Shown here one piece after another: positions 1 to 9,024 of a stretch of DNA of 64,000 nt (position 1 is its first letter; each line of letters begins with the position of its first letter). Below the pieces are notes generated by a model. The model had not been told where the DNA came from and made no database searches. It worked only from the letters and a program-made list of their open reading frames with translations. The DNA lies in the NCBI GenBank assembly GCA_016291375.1, contig JAEEXE010000009.1, positions 1 to 64,000 on the forward strand, in the 5' to 3' direction. Source of the stretch: Butyrivibrio sp. GTDB taxonomy: Bacteria > Bacillota > Clostridia > Lachnospirales > Lachnospiraceae. A program made the translations under genes and the position numbers.

Positions 1-2221
1 GCTCCTTAGTAAGGTTGATGAACTTAACAGCATATCCTGATACACGGATAGTGAAGTTAGCATACTCAGGCTTCTCAGGATGCTCCATAGCATCGATGAG
101 CTTCTCCTTACCAAATACGTTAACGTTGAGGTGATGAGCACCCTGGTTGAAGTAACCATCAAGAACGTTAACAAGCTTGTTTGATCTCTCCTCGTCGTCA
201 TGACCAAGAGCGTTGGGGTTCATTGTCTGTGTGTTAGAAATTCCGTCAAGAGCGTACTCATAAGGAATCTTAGCAACAGAGTTAAGTGAAGCAAGAAGTC
301 CGGCCTTCTCTGCACCGTATGAAGGTGATGCTCCGGGTGCGAATGAAGCGAATGCAGGTCTTCCGTCAGGTGTAGCACCTGTAGCCTTACCGTAAACAAC
401 GTTAGATGTGATAGTAAGGATAGATGTTGTAGGCTCAGAATCACGATATGTGTGGTGCTTCTCGATCTTCTTCATGAATGTCTTAAGGAGCCATACAGCG
501 ATCTCGTCTGCTCTCTCATCGTCGTTACCGTATCTGGGGAAGTCACCCTCAATCTTGTAATCGATAACAAGACCTGACTCGTCACGAACAGTTGAAACCT
601 TAGCGTACTTGATAGCTGAAAGTGAATCAACAACGTGTGAGAATCCTGCGATACCTGTAGCGAATGTACGTCTTACGTTTGTATCGATAAGAGCCATCTC
701 AGCTGCTTCGTAGTAGTACTTGTCGTGCATGTACTGGATAAGGTTGAGGATGTTTACATAGAGTCCTGCAAGCCAATCCATCATTACGTCATACTTACGC
801 ATAACTTCATCGTAGTCAAGAACGTCAGCTGTGATAGGAGCCATTTCAGGTCCGATCTGCATGTGCTTACCGTCTTTTGTAAGGAACTTCTCATCCTTAC
901 CGCCGTTGATAGCGTAAAGAAGGCACTTAGCAAGGTTAGCTCTTGCTCCGAAGAACTGCATCTCTTTACCTGTCTGTGTAGCTGATACGCAGCAGCAGAT
1001 GCTGTAATCATCGCCCCAGATAGGACGCATAACATCGTCGTTCTCGTACTGGATTGAAGATGTTGTAACTGAAATCTTAGCAGCGTACTTCTTGAATGTC
1101 TCAGGAAGCTTAGCTGTGTAAAGTACTGTAAGGTTGGGCTCGGGTGAAGGTCCCATGTTCTCAAGTGTGTGGAGGAAACGGAAGTCGTTCTTTGTAACCA
1201 TGTGACGTCCGTCCATACCAAGTCCACCAACCTCAAGTGTTGCCCAAACGGGATCGCCTGAGAAAAGGTTGTTGTATGAAGGGATACGAGCGAACTTAAC
1301 CATTCTGAACTTCATTGTCATGTGGTCGATAAGCTCCTGAGCCTCGCTCTCTGTAAGTGTTCCCTCTTTAATATCTCTCTCGATGTAGATGTCAAGGAAT
1401 GTAGATACACGTCCAACTGACATAGCAGCACCGTTTTGAGTCTTGATAGCTGCAAGGTAACCAAAGTAGAGCCACTGAACAGCCTCTTTAGCGTTCTTAG
1501 CGGGAGCAGAAATATCATAGCCGTAAACCTTAGCCATCTCTTTCATTCCCTTAAGAGCTCTAACCTGCTCTGAGATCTCTTCTCTCTGACGGATGATGTG
1601 ATCGAGCATTGTTCCGTCACCGCAGTTGTTGTAATCTTCCATCTTCTTGTTGATGAGGTAGTCGATACCGTAAAGAGCTACTCTTCTGTAGTCGCCTACG
1701 ATACGTCCACGGCCGTATGTATCAGGAAGACCTGTTACGATGTGGCTGTGTCTTGCTGCTCTCATCTCAGGTGTGTATGCATCAAATACTGCCTGGTTGT
1801 GAGTCTTATGATACTCAGTGAAGATCTTGTGGAACTTCTCGTTAACCTTGTAGCCGTATGTCTCAGCAGCTTCCTCAGCCATCTTGATTCCACCGAAAGG
1901 CATGAATGCTCTCTTAAGAGGCTTGTCTGTCTGGAGACCAACTACCTTCTCAAGATCCTTCATAGACTCGTCAATGTATCCGGGGCCGTATGCTGTAAGG
2001 CTTGAAACAACCTCTGTCTCGCACTCAAGAACGCCGCCCTTTTCACGCTCCTGCTTCTGAAGCTCCTGAAGCTTGCCCCAAAGCTTATCTGTTGCGTCTG
2101 TAGGGCCTGCTAAAAAGCTCTCGTCTCCATCATAAGGTGTATAGTTGTTCTGGATGAAATCTCTAACGTTAACATCATCCAGCCAGTGGGTTCCTTTAAA
2201 ACCTCTCCATGCTTCGTTCAT
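1..2221 (-). CDS. pflB: Pyruvate formate-lyase (formate C-acetyltransferase), 3' end beyond window
   Basis: Converts pyruvate and CoA to acetyl-CoA and formate in the anaerobic cytoplasm. The ORF track omits it because the frame runs off the left edge; I translated it directly. It starts [13 protein letters not shown] after a good AAAGGAG box and about 740 codons lie inside the window. Catalytic cysteines sit in [10 protein letters not shown] near residue 410. The glycyl-radical motif RVSGYAVKF lies near residue 729, only about 11 codons from the cut, so only the last ten or so residues should be missing (family length about 750). pflA lies just upstream but behind a terminator, so pflB has its own promoter, with an exact FNR-type palindrome. 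All ORF-track entries in 220-2005 are shadows of this gene. Confidence 0.97.
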   Translation of the reverse strand, partial: MNEAWRGFKGTHWLDDVNVRDFIQNNYTPYDGDESFLAGPTDATDKLWGKLQELQKQEREKGGVLECETEVVSSLTAYGPGYIDESMKDLEKVVGLQTDKPLKRAFMPFGGIKMAEEAAETYGYKVNEKFHKIFTEYHKTHNQAVFDAYTPEMRAARHSHIVTGLPDTYGRGRIVGDYRRVALYGIDYLINKKMEDYNNCGDGTMLDHIIRQREEISEQVRALKGMKEMAKVYGYDISAPAKNAKEAVQWLYFGYLAAIKTQNGAAMSVGRVSTFLDIYIERDIKEGTLTESEAQELIDHMTMKFRMVKFARIPSYNNLFSGDPVWATLEVGGLGMDGRHMVTKNDFRFLHTLENMGPSPEPNLTVLYTAKLPETFKKYAAKISVTTSSIQYENDDVMRPIWGDDYSICCCVSATQTGKEMQFFGARANLAKCLLYAINGGKDEKFLTKDGKHMQIGPEMAPITADVLDYDEVMRKYDVMMDWLAGLYVNILNLIQYMHDKYYYEAAEMALIDTNVRRTFATGIAGFSHVVDSLSAIKYAKVSTVRDESGLVIDYKIEGDFPRYGNDDERADEIAVWLLKTFMKKIEKHHTYRDSEPTTSILTITSNVVYGKATGATPDGRPAFASFAPGASPSYGAEKAGLLASLNSVAKIPYEYALDGISNTQTMNPNALGHDDEERSNKLVNVLDGYFNQGAHHLNVNVFGKEKLIDAMEHPEKPEYANFTIRVSGYAVKFINLTKE

Positions 2222-2278
2222 ATCAAAACTCCTTTCAAAGCAGTATTGTTAAATTATTATCACTTATACTGACCGAGA

Positions 2279-2284
2279 ATTATA
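2279..2284 (-). promoter_or_regulatory. Putative -10 element of the pflB promoter
   Basis: The minus strand reads TATAAT here, 57 bases upstream of the pflB start. The position 17 bp further upstream reads TTTGGC, a poor -35. That combination fits an activator-dependent promoter, with the FNR box centred 35 bp upstream of the -10. Confidence 0.6.
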
Positions 2285-2309
2285 TTACCATTTAGCATTT
2301 GGCCAAACA

Positions 2310-2323
2310 TTGATTAGAATCAA
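2310..2323. promoter_or_regulatory. FNR/CRP-family binding site upstream of pflB
   Basis: TTGATTAGAATCAA is an exact match to the FNR consensus TTGAT-N4-ATCAA. Its centre (2316.5) lies 35 bp upstream of the centre of the pflB -10 hexamer. With a start site about 7-10 bases past the -10, the box sits near -41 to -44, the class II activation position. A gene for an FNR-like protein with the matching recognition residues lies about 0.9 kb upstream. Confidence 0.8.
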
Positions 2324-2341
2324 GTTTTAAAAAATATTGTT

Positions 2342-2374
2342 AAAAAAAAGACAGCGTTTTTTTGCTGTCTTTTT
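2342..2374 (-). terminator. Intrinsic terminator after pflA
   Basis: On the minus strand GACAGC, an A-rich loop and GCTGTC are followed by a run of eight T. It lies just after the pflA stop and before the pflB promoter, so it separates the two units. The flanking A and T runs make it partly bidirectional. Confidence 0.75.
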
Positions 2375-2385
2375 CGATATATCGA

Positions 2386-3117
2386 TTACTTTAACCCGCG
2401 TAAAATCTGGGTTGCGTTCTCCACACGCTCTTTAGACGGCGATTTTACGCCTTCTAACTGGTACGGTATTCCGAGAGCCTCGAATTTATGCTGTCCCAGA
2501 GAATGGTAGGGAAGAACTTCTATCTTTTTAACGTTAGAAAGATTCTCAATAAATGCTCTGGTCTTTATGAGGTATTCGTCGATGTCCGTGATATCGGGAA
2601 CAAGTACGTGTCTTATCCAAATCGGCTGTCCGATCTCCGACAAATACCGCATTCCGTCGAGAATATTCTCATTGGGAAGTCCCGTGAGCTTCTTGTGTTC
2701 CTCATTATCTATGTGCTTGATATCAACAAGCATAAGATCCGTTACTTCCACTAGCTTATTAAACTTGGAAAAGAAAGGTTCTTCTCTTGTAAAAGGCTGA
2801 AGCGCCGTATCTATGCATGTATTTATTCCGCGCTCTTTGGCTTTTGTAAAAAGCTCGATAAGGAAATCTATCTGAAGAAGCGGTTCTCCTCCGCTTACTG
2901 TGATTCCGCCTTCTTCGCCCCAGTAGCTGCGATATCTCTCGGCAAAATCAAGCAGCTCGTCGGGTGTTCTCATATCCTCTGACTTGGGATCCCATGTATC
3001 TGCGTTGTGACAGTACTTACATCTGAGTTTGCACCCTTTCAAAAAAACTATAAATCTGATTCCGGGTCCGTCTACGGAACCGAAGGTCTCTATTGAATGA
3101 ATTGCACCTTTAACCAT
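2386..3117 (-). CDS. pflA: Pyruvate formate-lyase-activating enzyme (radical SAM)
   Basis: Uses a 4Fe-4S cluster and S-adenosylmethionine to generate the glycyl radical on PflB. The radical-SAM triad CKLRCKYC (CxxxCxxC) lies near residues 29-36, preceded by a typical activase start (GSVDGPGIRFIVF). The GGEPLL motif follows near residue 96. At 243 aa it is normal length. The start follows CGGAG at 5-nt spacing. It lies between the FNR-like gene and pflB, each junction carrying a hairpin, so it may be expressed separately from both; no convincing promoter was seen in the 80-bp gap upstream. Confidence 0.95.
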   Translation of the reverse strand: MVKGAIHSIETFGSVDGPGIRFIVFLKGCKLRCKYCHNADTWDPKSEDMRTPDELLDFAERYRSYWGEEGGITVSGGEPLLQIDFLIELFTKAKERGINTCIDTALQPFTREEPFFSKFNKLVEVTDLMLVDIKHIDNEEHKKLTGLPNENILDGMRYLSEIGQPIWIRHVLVPDITDIDEYLIKTRAFIENLSNVKKIEVLPYHSLGQHKFEALGIPYQLEGVKSPSKERVENATQILRGLK

Positions 3118-3170
3118 AATTACTCCGTTTCTGATAATAAATAAAAAGAAAATCCTGCGAAAAATAATAA

Positions 3171-3197
3171 GTCTGAAATCGGAAATCTCTTTCAGAC
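3171..3197 (-). terminator. Terminator-like hairpin after the FNR-like gene
   Basis: Perfect 8-bp stem GTCTGAAA/TTTCAGAC with an 11-nt loop, starting at the stop codon of the regulator. On the minus strand it is followed by TTATTATTTTT. It would partly insulate pflA from the regulator gene. Confidence 0.65.
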
Positions 3198-3989
3198 TTA
3201 CTGGTAAATATATATATCCCTAAGGGCATCTCTGTCAAGAACTTTGATCCTGGCATGACCAAGTCGTTCTATAAGCCCCTCTTTTTCCATCTCGCGAAGC
3301 TTCCTGCTGACGGTTTCAGTCCTTAGGTTAACGCTGGCTGCGATATCATCGAGCTTAAGCACTATGTCATCTTCCACGCTTCTGTCTACTCTGTACATCA
3401 AAAATCCCGCAAGCCTTGCCATAGGATCCTTGGTGGAAAGGAGCATGTTACGCTCGTTGGCATCGTGTAGCTTCTTACTGAGAAGTATAATGATGTTCAT
3501 GGCTGCAGTAGGGTTGTCCACTACCTTTATGAAATCATCTCTGTGTATCTGACAGATCGAAGCGTTGGTCAGACATACTGCGGAATAGGGATAGATACTT
3601 CCATCCAGGAACATACCCTCCCAGATAATATCGTGATCTGCAAGGATGGTTATGATCTGCTCTCTTCCAAGGGAATCATATCTGCAGAGCTTAACTCTTC
3701 CTTTCCTGATGATACATATAGAGTCAACGGGCTCGCCTTCTCTAAAGAGATAGCTGTTTTTCCTTAAGGTCTCATGAACGGAATGCTCCATAAGACTTAC
3801 CTGGGCATTTACAGGAAGTCCTTCCATAATAGGAACGCTTTCTGTGCAAAGACCACCACAGTCCTCACATATCTTGAGTCCTATGATGCCCTTTTTTAGC
3901 TCCTCTTCGTGCTTCTGAGCCTGATATATTCCTTTGTTTTTCTGATCTTTCTTATCACCCATATACAATACCGAATTATGTATCCCCAT
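3198..3989 (-). CDS. FNR-like transcriptional regulator with four candidate Fe-S cysteines
   Basis: Crp/Fnr family, 263 aa. An N-terminal CEDCGGLC gives Cys41, Cys44 and Cys48. A fourth, Cys146 in ASICQI, aligns with Cys122 of E. coli FNR (SMVCEI). The cNMP-type beta-roll covers about 65-160, a dimer helix about 160-200, and a winged helix-turn-helix about 205-255. The recognition helix TETVSRKL carries Glu225, Ser228 and Arg229, the E-x-x-S-R set that reads TTGAT in FNR. The spacing of the N-terminal cysteines (x2, x3) differs from E. coli (x2, x5). Inferred role: oxygen-sensing activator of pflB. The listed start has no obvious Shine-Dalgarno; Met10 is an alternative. Confidence 0.85.
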   Translation of the reverse strand: MGIHNSVLYMGDKKDQKNKGIYQAQKHEEELKKGIIGLKICEDCGGLCTESVPIMEGLPVNAQVSLMEHSVHETLRKNSYLFREGEPVDSICIIRKGRVKLCRYDSLGREQIITILADHDIIWEGMFLDGSIYPYSAVCLTNASICQIHRDDFIKVVDNPTAAMNIIILLSKKLHDANERNMLLSTKDPMARLAGFLMYRVDRSVEDDIVLKLDDIAASVNLRTETVSRKLREMEKEGLIERLGHARIKVLDRDALRDIYIYQ

Positions 3990-4054
3990 GAAAACTATGT
4001 GGTAACGATCGGCTCATTACCAAGTACTCTCTGTATATTTTGTCGTCAAAAAAA

Positions 4055-4615
4055 TCAGCTGCGTGACCATGCGTAGCAATATGCCTGCGTCCTTGCAGCG
4101 AAGGGTTCTTTTTGGAGAAGCTCTCTTACTTCTTCCTTGGTATACCACCCGGGAATGATCTCCTCAAGGGTTGAACTGCTCTTTGCAAATGTTCCGGTTG
4201 CCCTTCCGACACAGCATACGTTCTTTTCATTGGAAAAGCCAACAGCACTGTAGCTCTCGCCAATCCAGTCGTCTATGGCTATAATATCGAGTCCTGTCTC
4301 TTCCTTGAGTTCTCTTCTGGCGCTCTGCTCCGGTTCCTCGCCGGGGTCTATCAGCCCCGCAGGGAAATTGTAAACCCAGACGCCTGCTGCCATCCTGAAC
4401 TCTTTGTTGATAAGTACTTTCTCCCCGGTCTCGTCGTGCATGATGAGAACTACCGCATCAGCTTTTTTGTTGCGAATATCATCAAACTCTTTGATATTGG
4501 GATTTCTGCTTATCATCTCGTAGGTCTTGTCCTGATTGTCTACGGTCTTATAATGCAGATTATAACGTGTTATAAACTCGCCTTGTTCTCTTTTTTCCAG
4601 ATACTGAAAGTCCAT
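4055..4615 (-). CDS. Nudix hydrolase, ADP-ribose pyrophosphatase-like
   Basis: 186 aa with a complete Nudix box: GLIDPGEEP...RRELKEETGLD fits GX5EX7REUXEEXGU (about residues 91-113). The upstream region (VLINKEFRMAAGVWVYNFPAG) resembles the NudF/ADP-ribose pyrophosphatase subgroup, which cleaves nucleoside-diphosphate sugars to nucleoside monophosphate and sugar phosphate. Substrate is not decidable here. It sits just after the Na/phosphate transporter gene (15-bp gap), and the two may be co-transcribed. Confidence 0.9.
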   Translation of the reverse strand: MDFQYLEKREQGEFITRYNLHYKTVDNQDKTYEMISRNPNIKEFDDIRNKKADAVVLIMHDETGEKVLINKEFRMAAGVWVYNFPAGLIDPGEEPEQSARRELKEETGLDIIAIDDWIGESYSAVGFSNEKNVCCVGRATGTFAKSSSTLEEIIPGWYTKEEVRELLQKEPFAARTQAYCYAWSRS

Positions 4616-4630
4616 ATATTAATCCTGTTC

Positions 4631-6424
4631 TTAGAACTTAACGGAAGGAAGCTCGTACTTGCGCTCATAGAAATCAACTGCCTGCTCAAAGCCGTCTCTC
4701 TTATCAGCCTTAAGCGCCTCAAGATATCCGTGTGCATCGTAGGCATCCTCATTAACTTCAATAATTCCGACAGCTATATTACTGCAGTGATCAGCAATAC
4801 GCTCGTAATCCGTTCCGATATCGCTAAGGTCAAAGCCCTGCTCGATGGTACATTTACCCTTACGAAGTCTTCTTACATGACGACGCTTAACCTCTTTCTG
4901 GATTCCATCGATTGCTTCTTCCAAAGGTTCAATTCCCTTGGCAATCTCGGGATCCTGAGTGGTAAATGCGTTAATAGACATATCCACAATCTCTTTTACC
5001 GCAGAAGAGAATATATCCATCTCGCTCTGTGCCTTGGGTGAAAAGCTTCTCTTGCCCTCGGACATGCCCCTTGCCTTCTGCATGATGTTAAGGGCATGAT
5101 CGCTTATTCTCTCATAGTCGGTGATGCAATGTAAAAGTACTGACAACGTATGGCTATCTTCGGGAGAAAGATGATGGTTGTTGATCTTCATAAGATATGT
5201 TCCCAGATTATCCTCGTACTGGTCAACTCTTCTTTCGAGATAATCAACTTCTTCCGCTACATCTTCTTTGAAATCGGTTATAAGGTCAACTGCCTTGTAA
5301 AGTGCATCTTTGGACATATTTGCCATCTCGATGGCTGCCTGTCTTGCCTGCTCAAGAGCAAAAGGAGGGTTTGAAAGGAAACGAGGATCCAATGTACGGA
5401 TTCCCTGCTGTTCCTCCTGCTCTTTTTTCTCCTTGTCATCTATAGGAATAGTCTTAAGTGCAAGGCTTACAAGAACACCTGCAAAGGGAAGCATAAGAGG
5501 TGTTGCAACAAGGTTGATAAGGGTATGGATTCCCGCTATTCCCGCCATACCTATTCTGTTGTCCATAAATGAGAAATGCACGATTCCGTTTACGACATAG
5601 AATATGATCATAAAGGAAAAGGCCTTGATAACATTGAAGTACAGGTGCATAAGAGCAGTTCTCTTACCGTTCTTGTTAGCACCAAAGGATGAAAGGATCG
5701 CTGTGATACAGGTACCAACCTCAGCGCCTACTACTACAGGGATAGCTACCGCATACAAAACAGGTACGTCCTTGGCAATAGCCTGGAGCACACCGATAGT
5801 TCCTGCAGAGCTCTGAATAACCATTGTGAAAATGATACCTACCATGAATCCGATCAAGGGATTCTTGAAGGTAGTCAGAAACTGTGTAAATCCTGCGTCA
5901 TCCTTAAGAGGAGACATTGCATCTGACATGCTGCTCATTCCAAACATAAGAACCGAAAATCCAAGAAGGATCGTTCCGATGTTTTTCTTTTTGTCGCTCT
6001 TGGCGAACATATATAAACCGATACCTACCATAGCAAGGAACGGTGTAAATGACTTGGGTTTAAGGAGACTTATAAAGAAATTCTCGCTGCTGATACCATT
6101 AAGTGAAAGAAGCCATGCTGTAAATGTTGTACCGAGATTGGCTCCCAGAATAACATTGACCGCCTGCTTAAGAGTCATAATTCCTGAGTTAACAAGTCCG
6201 ACTACCATTACAGTAGATGCAGATGAAGATTGAACCAGTGCGGTGACACCCACACCGAACAGATAAGCAATTATAGGATGCTTGGTAACCTTGGCAAGCA
6301 CGCTTTCAAGCTTGCCTCCTGCGGCCTTTGTAAGACCTCCGCTCATAACGTTCATTCCATAAAGGAACATCGCCAATCCGCCTACAAGTCCCGCCACAAG
6401 TTTAAACATTTCTTCTGAATTCAT
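4631..6424 (-). CDS. Na+/phosphate cotransporter family protein with C-terminal PhoU-like domain
   Basis: Integral membrane Na/Pi-cotransporter II family (NptA/YjbB type). The two inverted-repeat signature motifs are present: VQSSSASTVMVVG near residue 65 and IQSSAGTIGV near residue 205. At least eight hydrophobic segments precede residue 345. The C-terminal third (about 370-590) is helical and charged, like the PhoU domains found in bacterial members. The ORF track begins at 6478, but GGAGG with 4-nt spacing precedes the ATG at 6424 (MNSEEMFKLVAG), giving 597 aa. Likely moves phosphate; direction is not decidable. Confidence 0.9.
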   Translation of the reverse strand: MNSEEMFKLVAGLVGGLAMFLYGMNVMSGGLTKAAGGKLESVLAKVTKHPIIAYLFGVGVTALVQSSSASTVMVVGLVNSGIMTLKQAVNVILGANLGTTFTAWLLSLNGISSENFFISLLKPKSFTPFLAMVGIGLYMFAKSDKKKNIGTILLGFSVLMFGMSSMSDAMSPLKDDAGFTQFLTTFKNPLIGFMVGIIFTMVIQSSAGTIGVLQAIAKDVPVLYAVAIPVVVGAEVGTCITAILSSFGANKNGKRTALMHLYFNVIKAFSFMIIFYVVNGIVHFSFMDNRIGMAGIAGIHTLINLVATPLMLPFAGVLVSLALKTIPIDDKEKKEQEEQQGIRTLDPRFLSNPPFALEQARQAAIEMANMSKDALYKAVDLITDFKEDVAEEVDYLERRVDQYEDNLGTYLMKINNHHLSPEDSHTLSVLLHCITDYERISDHALNIMQKARGMSEGKRSFSPKAQSEMDIFSSAVKEIVDMSINAFTTQDPEIAKGIEPLEEAIDGIQKEVKRRHVRRLRKGKCTIEQGFDLSDIGTDYERIADHCSNIAVGIIEVNEDAYDAHGYLEALKADKRDGFEQAVDFYERKYELPSVKF

Positions 6425-6551
6425 TTTTCCTCCATAGGCACTCACCTTTAAGAACCGTCGGTCCTTCGTACCTATCAATCTAAAAACCTTCTGTTACAAA
6501 TATATATTATAGGAACTCTTCCGAAAATGCCACCGTCAATTGTACCAAATC

Positions 6552-7496
6552 TTATAATTGTCTGATCATCCTTTTGTATCTGCCTTTTCCGGGCGCCTTA
6601 CCCGTACCTGTCTTAATTGTGTTATATTCATCTCCGTATATGTTCTCTTCGACTTCAACAGTATCAAGTTCGGCAAAGCCCAGTTTCTTGCAAAGGCCGA
6701 TGGATACTGTGTTTTCTTCTTTTACCAATGTCTGTACCTTATCAAATAAAAGAATTTCCTTGCCGTATTTAAGGATCGCATCGCAGGCTTCGAAAGCATA
6801 GCCCTGTCCCTGATAATCCTTTCCTATAAGAAAGCCAAGCTCGATATCATCAAATCCGTTTCTCACGGAATATCCCGCTCTTCCTATAACAGTGTTGTCA
6901 TCTCTTTTTACAACAGTCCATATTCCAAAGCCCAAGAGTCCGTATACTTTATCTATATAATCCTTTTGATAACGTTTCTCATCTTCAGGATTTTCAAACA
7001 GTCCCTCCATGTACCTGGTCATCTCCGGATCGCTGTACAGTTCGTAGAATCTGTCCACGTCTTCAAGCGTCGTCTCTCTTATAAGAAGCCTTGGCGTTAT
7101 TATGACTTCCCAGGGAAGATGTGCATATCTCTGATACGCCTTAATATATGAGTCTATATCAACTTCCTGAATATCGGTAAAAATATATTTGAGGCCGCCA
7201 AAATCCTCTCCCTCATTGAGCCTGTGAGAGATCCCAACAACATATGCTCCGGTTTCCGTAAGCAGTCTTGCCGCAAGACCTGAATCGGTTAAAAAAAGTG
7301 ATTCATCAAGAGCCGATTCACCGCTCGATCCGCTGTCATCGTGAGATTTTTTATCATCACTTACACCGCCTGCGATCTTAACTACAGCTTCAAACCCGCA
7401 GCTCTTTACGTACATTGCCGCTTCATTTACGTTTGCTACAATTTCAGAATCTTCTTTATTCTTTTTATCTATATAAAATAAAACCTTTTTAAGCAC
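6552..7496 (-). CDS. GNAT-family N-acetyltransferase with an N-terminal HAD-like extension
   Basis: 314 aa. The C-terminal part (about 138-300) is a RimJ/RimL-type GNAT domain: TPRLLIRETTLEDVDRF, then the acetyl-CoA loop GKDYQGQGYAFEA and the ENTVSIGLCKKLGF segment. The N-terminal 135 residues include ARLLTETGAYVVGISH, which suggests a degenerate HAD/phosphatase-like fold; that is weak inference. The start is GTG at 7494-7496 behind AGGAG (6-nt spacing). Substrate unknown. Confidence 0.8.
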   Translation of the reverse strand: MLKKVLFYIDKKNKEDSEIVANVNEAAMYVKSCGFEAVVKIAGGVSDDKKSHDDSGSSGESALDESLFLTDSGLAARLLTETGAYVVGISHRLNEGEDFGGLKYIFTDIQEVDIDSYIKAYQRYAHLPWEVIITPRLLIRETTLEDVDRFYELYSDPEMTRYMEGLFENPEDEKRYQKDYIDKVYGLLGFGIWTVVKRDDNTVIGRAGYSVRNGFDDIELGFLIGKDYQGQGYAFEACDAILKYGKEILLFDKVQTLVKEENTVSIGLCKKLGFAELDTVEVEENIYGDEYNTIKTGTGKAPGKGRYKRMIRQL

Positions 7497-7573
7497 TTCT
7501 CACTCCTGTTATCTTATGCTCTGATAATCCCGTCTCTTCTATTATACACGCTATTTACGTGTCTTATATATAA

Positions 7574-7600
7574 GAAAAAAGGACTCCTTTTCGGAATCCT
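7574..7600 (-). terminator. Intrinsic terminator
   Basis: On the minus strand AGGATTCC-GAAAA-GGAGTCCT (one mismatch) is followed by TTTTTTC. It lies about 175 bp beyond the Crh-like gene and upstream of the GNAT gene. Confidence 0.55.
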
Positions 7601-7729
7601 GACGTTCATAATTTGTTTACAATTAATTAAAAGAATGGTTACCTCAAATCATCTTTTGTACATACTCACCTGTTAATATAATATTGTCAGATGAGTTAAG
7701 ACAATACCAAATAAAAACTTTTTCATAAT

Positions 7730-7757
7730 ATGCCAGGTAAGCGTGCTTACCTGGCAT
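7730..7757 (-). terminator. Strong hairpin directly after the Crh-like gene
   Basis: Near-perfect palindrome ATGCCAGGTAAGC-GT-GCTTACCTGGCAT (13-bp arms) 20 bp past the stop codon. The tail on the minus strand is ATTATGAAAAAGTTTTT, not a clean T run, so it may act as an mRNA 3' stabiliser or a weak terminator. A second terminator lies at 7574-7600. Confidence 0.6.
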
Positions 7758-7777
7758 CCTCCCTTTTTAGGGGTATT

Positions 7778-8041
7778 TTATTTCTGTCCGTTTCCAAGAA
7801 GGAAGCTCTCCATATCTGCTACCGCAGAAGCCTCATCTGCTCCCTCAGCAATAACTGTAACTTCTTCTCCGGAATTGAGATTGAGTGTCATCATTCCCAT
7901 AATGCTCTTAGCATTAACTCTCTTGGACTGTGCCTCGATATGTACTGTACTGTCATACTTGCTGGCAAGCTGTACAAGTTCAGCAACAGGTCTAGCCTCA
8001 AGCCCTCTGGGCAACTTGATCTCAACAGATTTTGTTAACAT
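7778..8041 (-). CDS. HPr-family protein, Crh-like (Glu at position 15, Ser46 kept)
   Basis: 87 aa HPr fold. In PTS HPr the active-site His15 lies in G-x-H-A-R-P; here the motif is GLEARPVAEL with Glu at exactly position 15, so it cannot relay phosphate in the PTS. Ser46 is retained in AKSIMGMMTL. This is the residue pattern of Bacillus Crh (Gln15, Ser46), a CcpA corepressor phosphorylated by HPr kinase. The locus also matches: Bacillus carries crh beside whiA and rapZ, and hprK lies 3.9 kb upstream here. Start supported by GAGGAGG at 8-nt spacing. A catalytic HPr should be encoded elsewhere if a PTS exists. Confidence 0.88.
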   Translation of the reverse strand: MLTKSVEIKLPRGLEARPVAELVQLASKYDSTVHIEAQSKRVNAKSIMGMMTLNLNSGEEVTVIAEGADEASAVADMESFLLGNGQK

Positions 8042-8054
8042 AAATTTTTCCTCC

Positions 8055-8996
8055 TCATCTCAGCTTTTCAGCGAGCTCACTTAACTTCCTAAGACGATGA
8101 TTAACACCGGATTTACCAACAGGGGGTTCCAGAAAACTTCCAAGTTCAAGAAGTGTCGCATCCGGATGCTCCAGTCTTACCTCGGCCATCTGCCTAAGAC
8201 TCTCCTGCAGGTTATCGAAACCGTAATGGTCTCGTATATAGGTTATGTCCTCTATCTGCTTGGTGGCTGCATTAACCGTCTTGGTGATATTGGCAACCTC
8301 ACAGTTGACTCTCCTGTTAATGGAATTCCTCATCTCCTTGACTATCCTGAGATTCTCAAGATTCATCAGGCTTACGTGAGCTTCCATGATATTGAGAAGA
8401 TCAACTATACCCGAGCCCTCCTTCATATAGAGCACATAATACTTTTTGCGCTTAACAATGCGAGCCTCGATATCAAAACTTTCTATCATCTCTTGCAGCT
8501 GAACCGCCTGAATCTCACGGTCACAGACAAACTCCAGATGATATCCCTTGTTGGGATCGCTTATGGAACCAAGACACAGAAAAGAGTCTCTAATAAAAGC
8601 TCTCTTGCAACATGAATTCCTGGTGACCATAGGGCTGATGCCTTCGGAAATATCCTTGAGCTCTCCCTCGGGAGTAACGAGCTTAACTGCCTTAAGACAA
8701 GCTTCAAGAACCGAGTCCGTAACGGACACAGGCCTGTAAACACGCCCATTCGCCTTGATATCAGCATCTTTCTCCAAAATGCTAGTTCCTATATTAAATG
8801 CTTTTCTTAATAATGTAAAGAACTTTCTGACTATCTGTTCATTGTCGGCCTGAAGGAATAGTTTCCTGCTGCCGTCACTTTCTGTTCTTACAAGGCCAAT
8901 GCCGGATATTATGGCCGCTATTTCTGCCAGCTGGCAATGCCTCGATGTTCCAATATGCCCAACAAGTTCTTCTTTTACTTCTGATGAAAAAGACAT
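8055..8996 (-). CDS. whiA: WhiA-family DNA-binding protein
   Basis: 313 aa, usual length. WhiA combines a LAGLIDADG homing-endonuclease-like N-terminal fold with a C-terminal helix-turn-helix. The motifs RNSCCKRAFIRDSFLCLGSI (about 127-146) and the C-terminal LELGSFLEPPVGKSGVNHRL (about 281-300) are typical. In Firmicutes it influences division and chromosome segregation rather than sporulation control as in Streptomyces. It is 28 bp from rapZ and 13 bp from the Crh-like gene, so it belongs to a murB-rapZ-whiA-crh operon. The yvcK gene often found between rapZ and whiA is absent. Confidence 0.95.
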   Translation of the reverse strand: MSFSSEVKEELVGHIGTSRHCQLAEIAAIISGIGLVRTESDGSRKLFLQADNEQIVRKFFTLLRKAFNIGTSILEKDADIKANGRVYRPVSVTDSVLEACLKAVKLVTPEGELKDISEGISPMVTRNSCCKRAFIRDSFLCLGSISDPNKGYHLEFVCDREIQAVQLQEMIESFDIEARIVKRKKYYVLYMKEGSGIVDLLNIMEAHVSLMNLENLRIVKEMRNSINRRVNCEVANITKTVNAATKQIEDITYIRDHYGFDNLQESLRQMAEVRLEHPDATLLELGSFLEPPVGKSGVNHRLRKLSELAEKLR

Positions 8997-9024
8997 ATCT
9001 TAATTCCCCATACAACAGCCTTTA

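Noticed and set aside
220-2005. ORF-track entries of 66-150 aa on both strands inside 220-2005
   Set aside because: All are out-of-frame shadows of pflB, whose frame runs off the left edge and was therefore not listed.
6479-6551. Promoter for the Na/phosphate transporter (TTGACG and TATAAT on the minus strand)
   Set aside because: The spacer would be 22 bp, too long for sigma-A.
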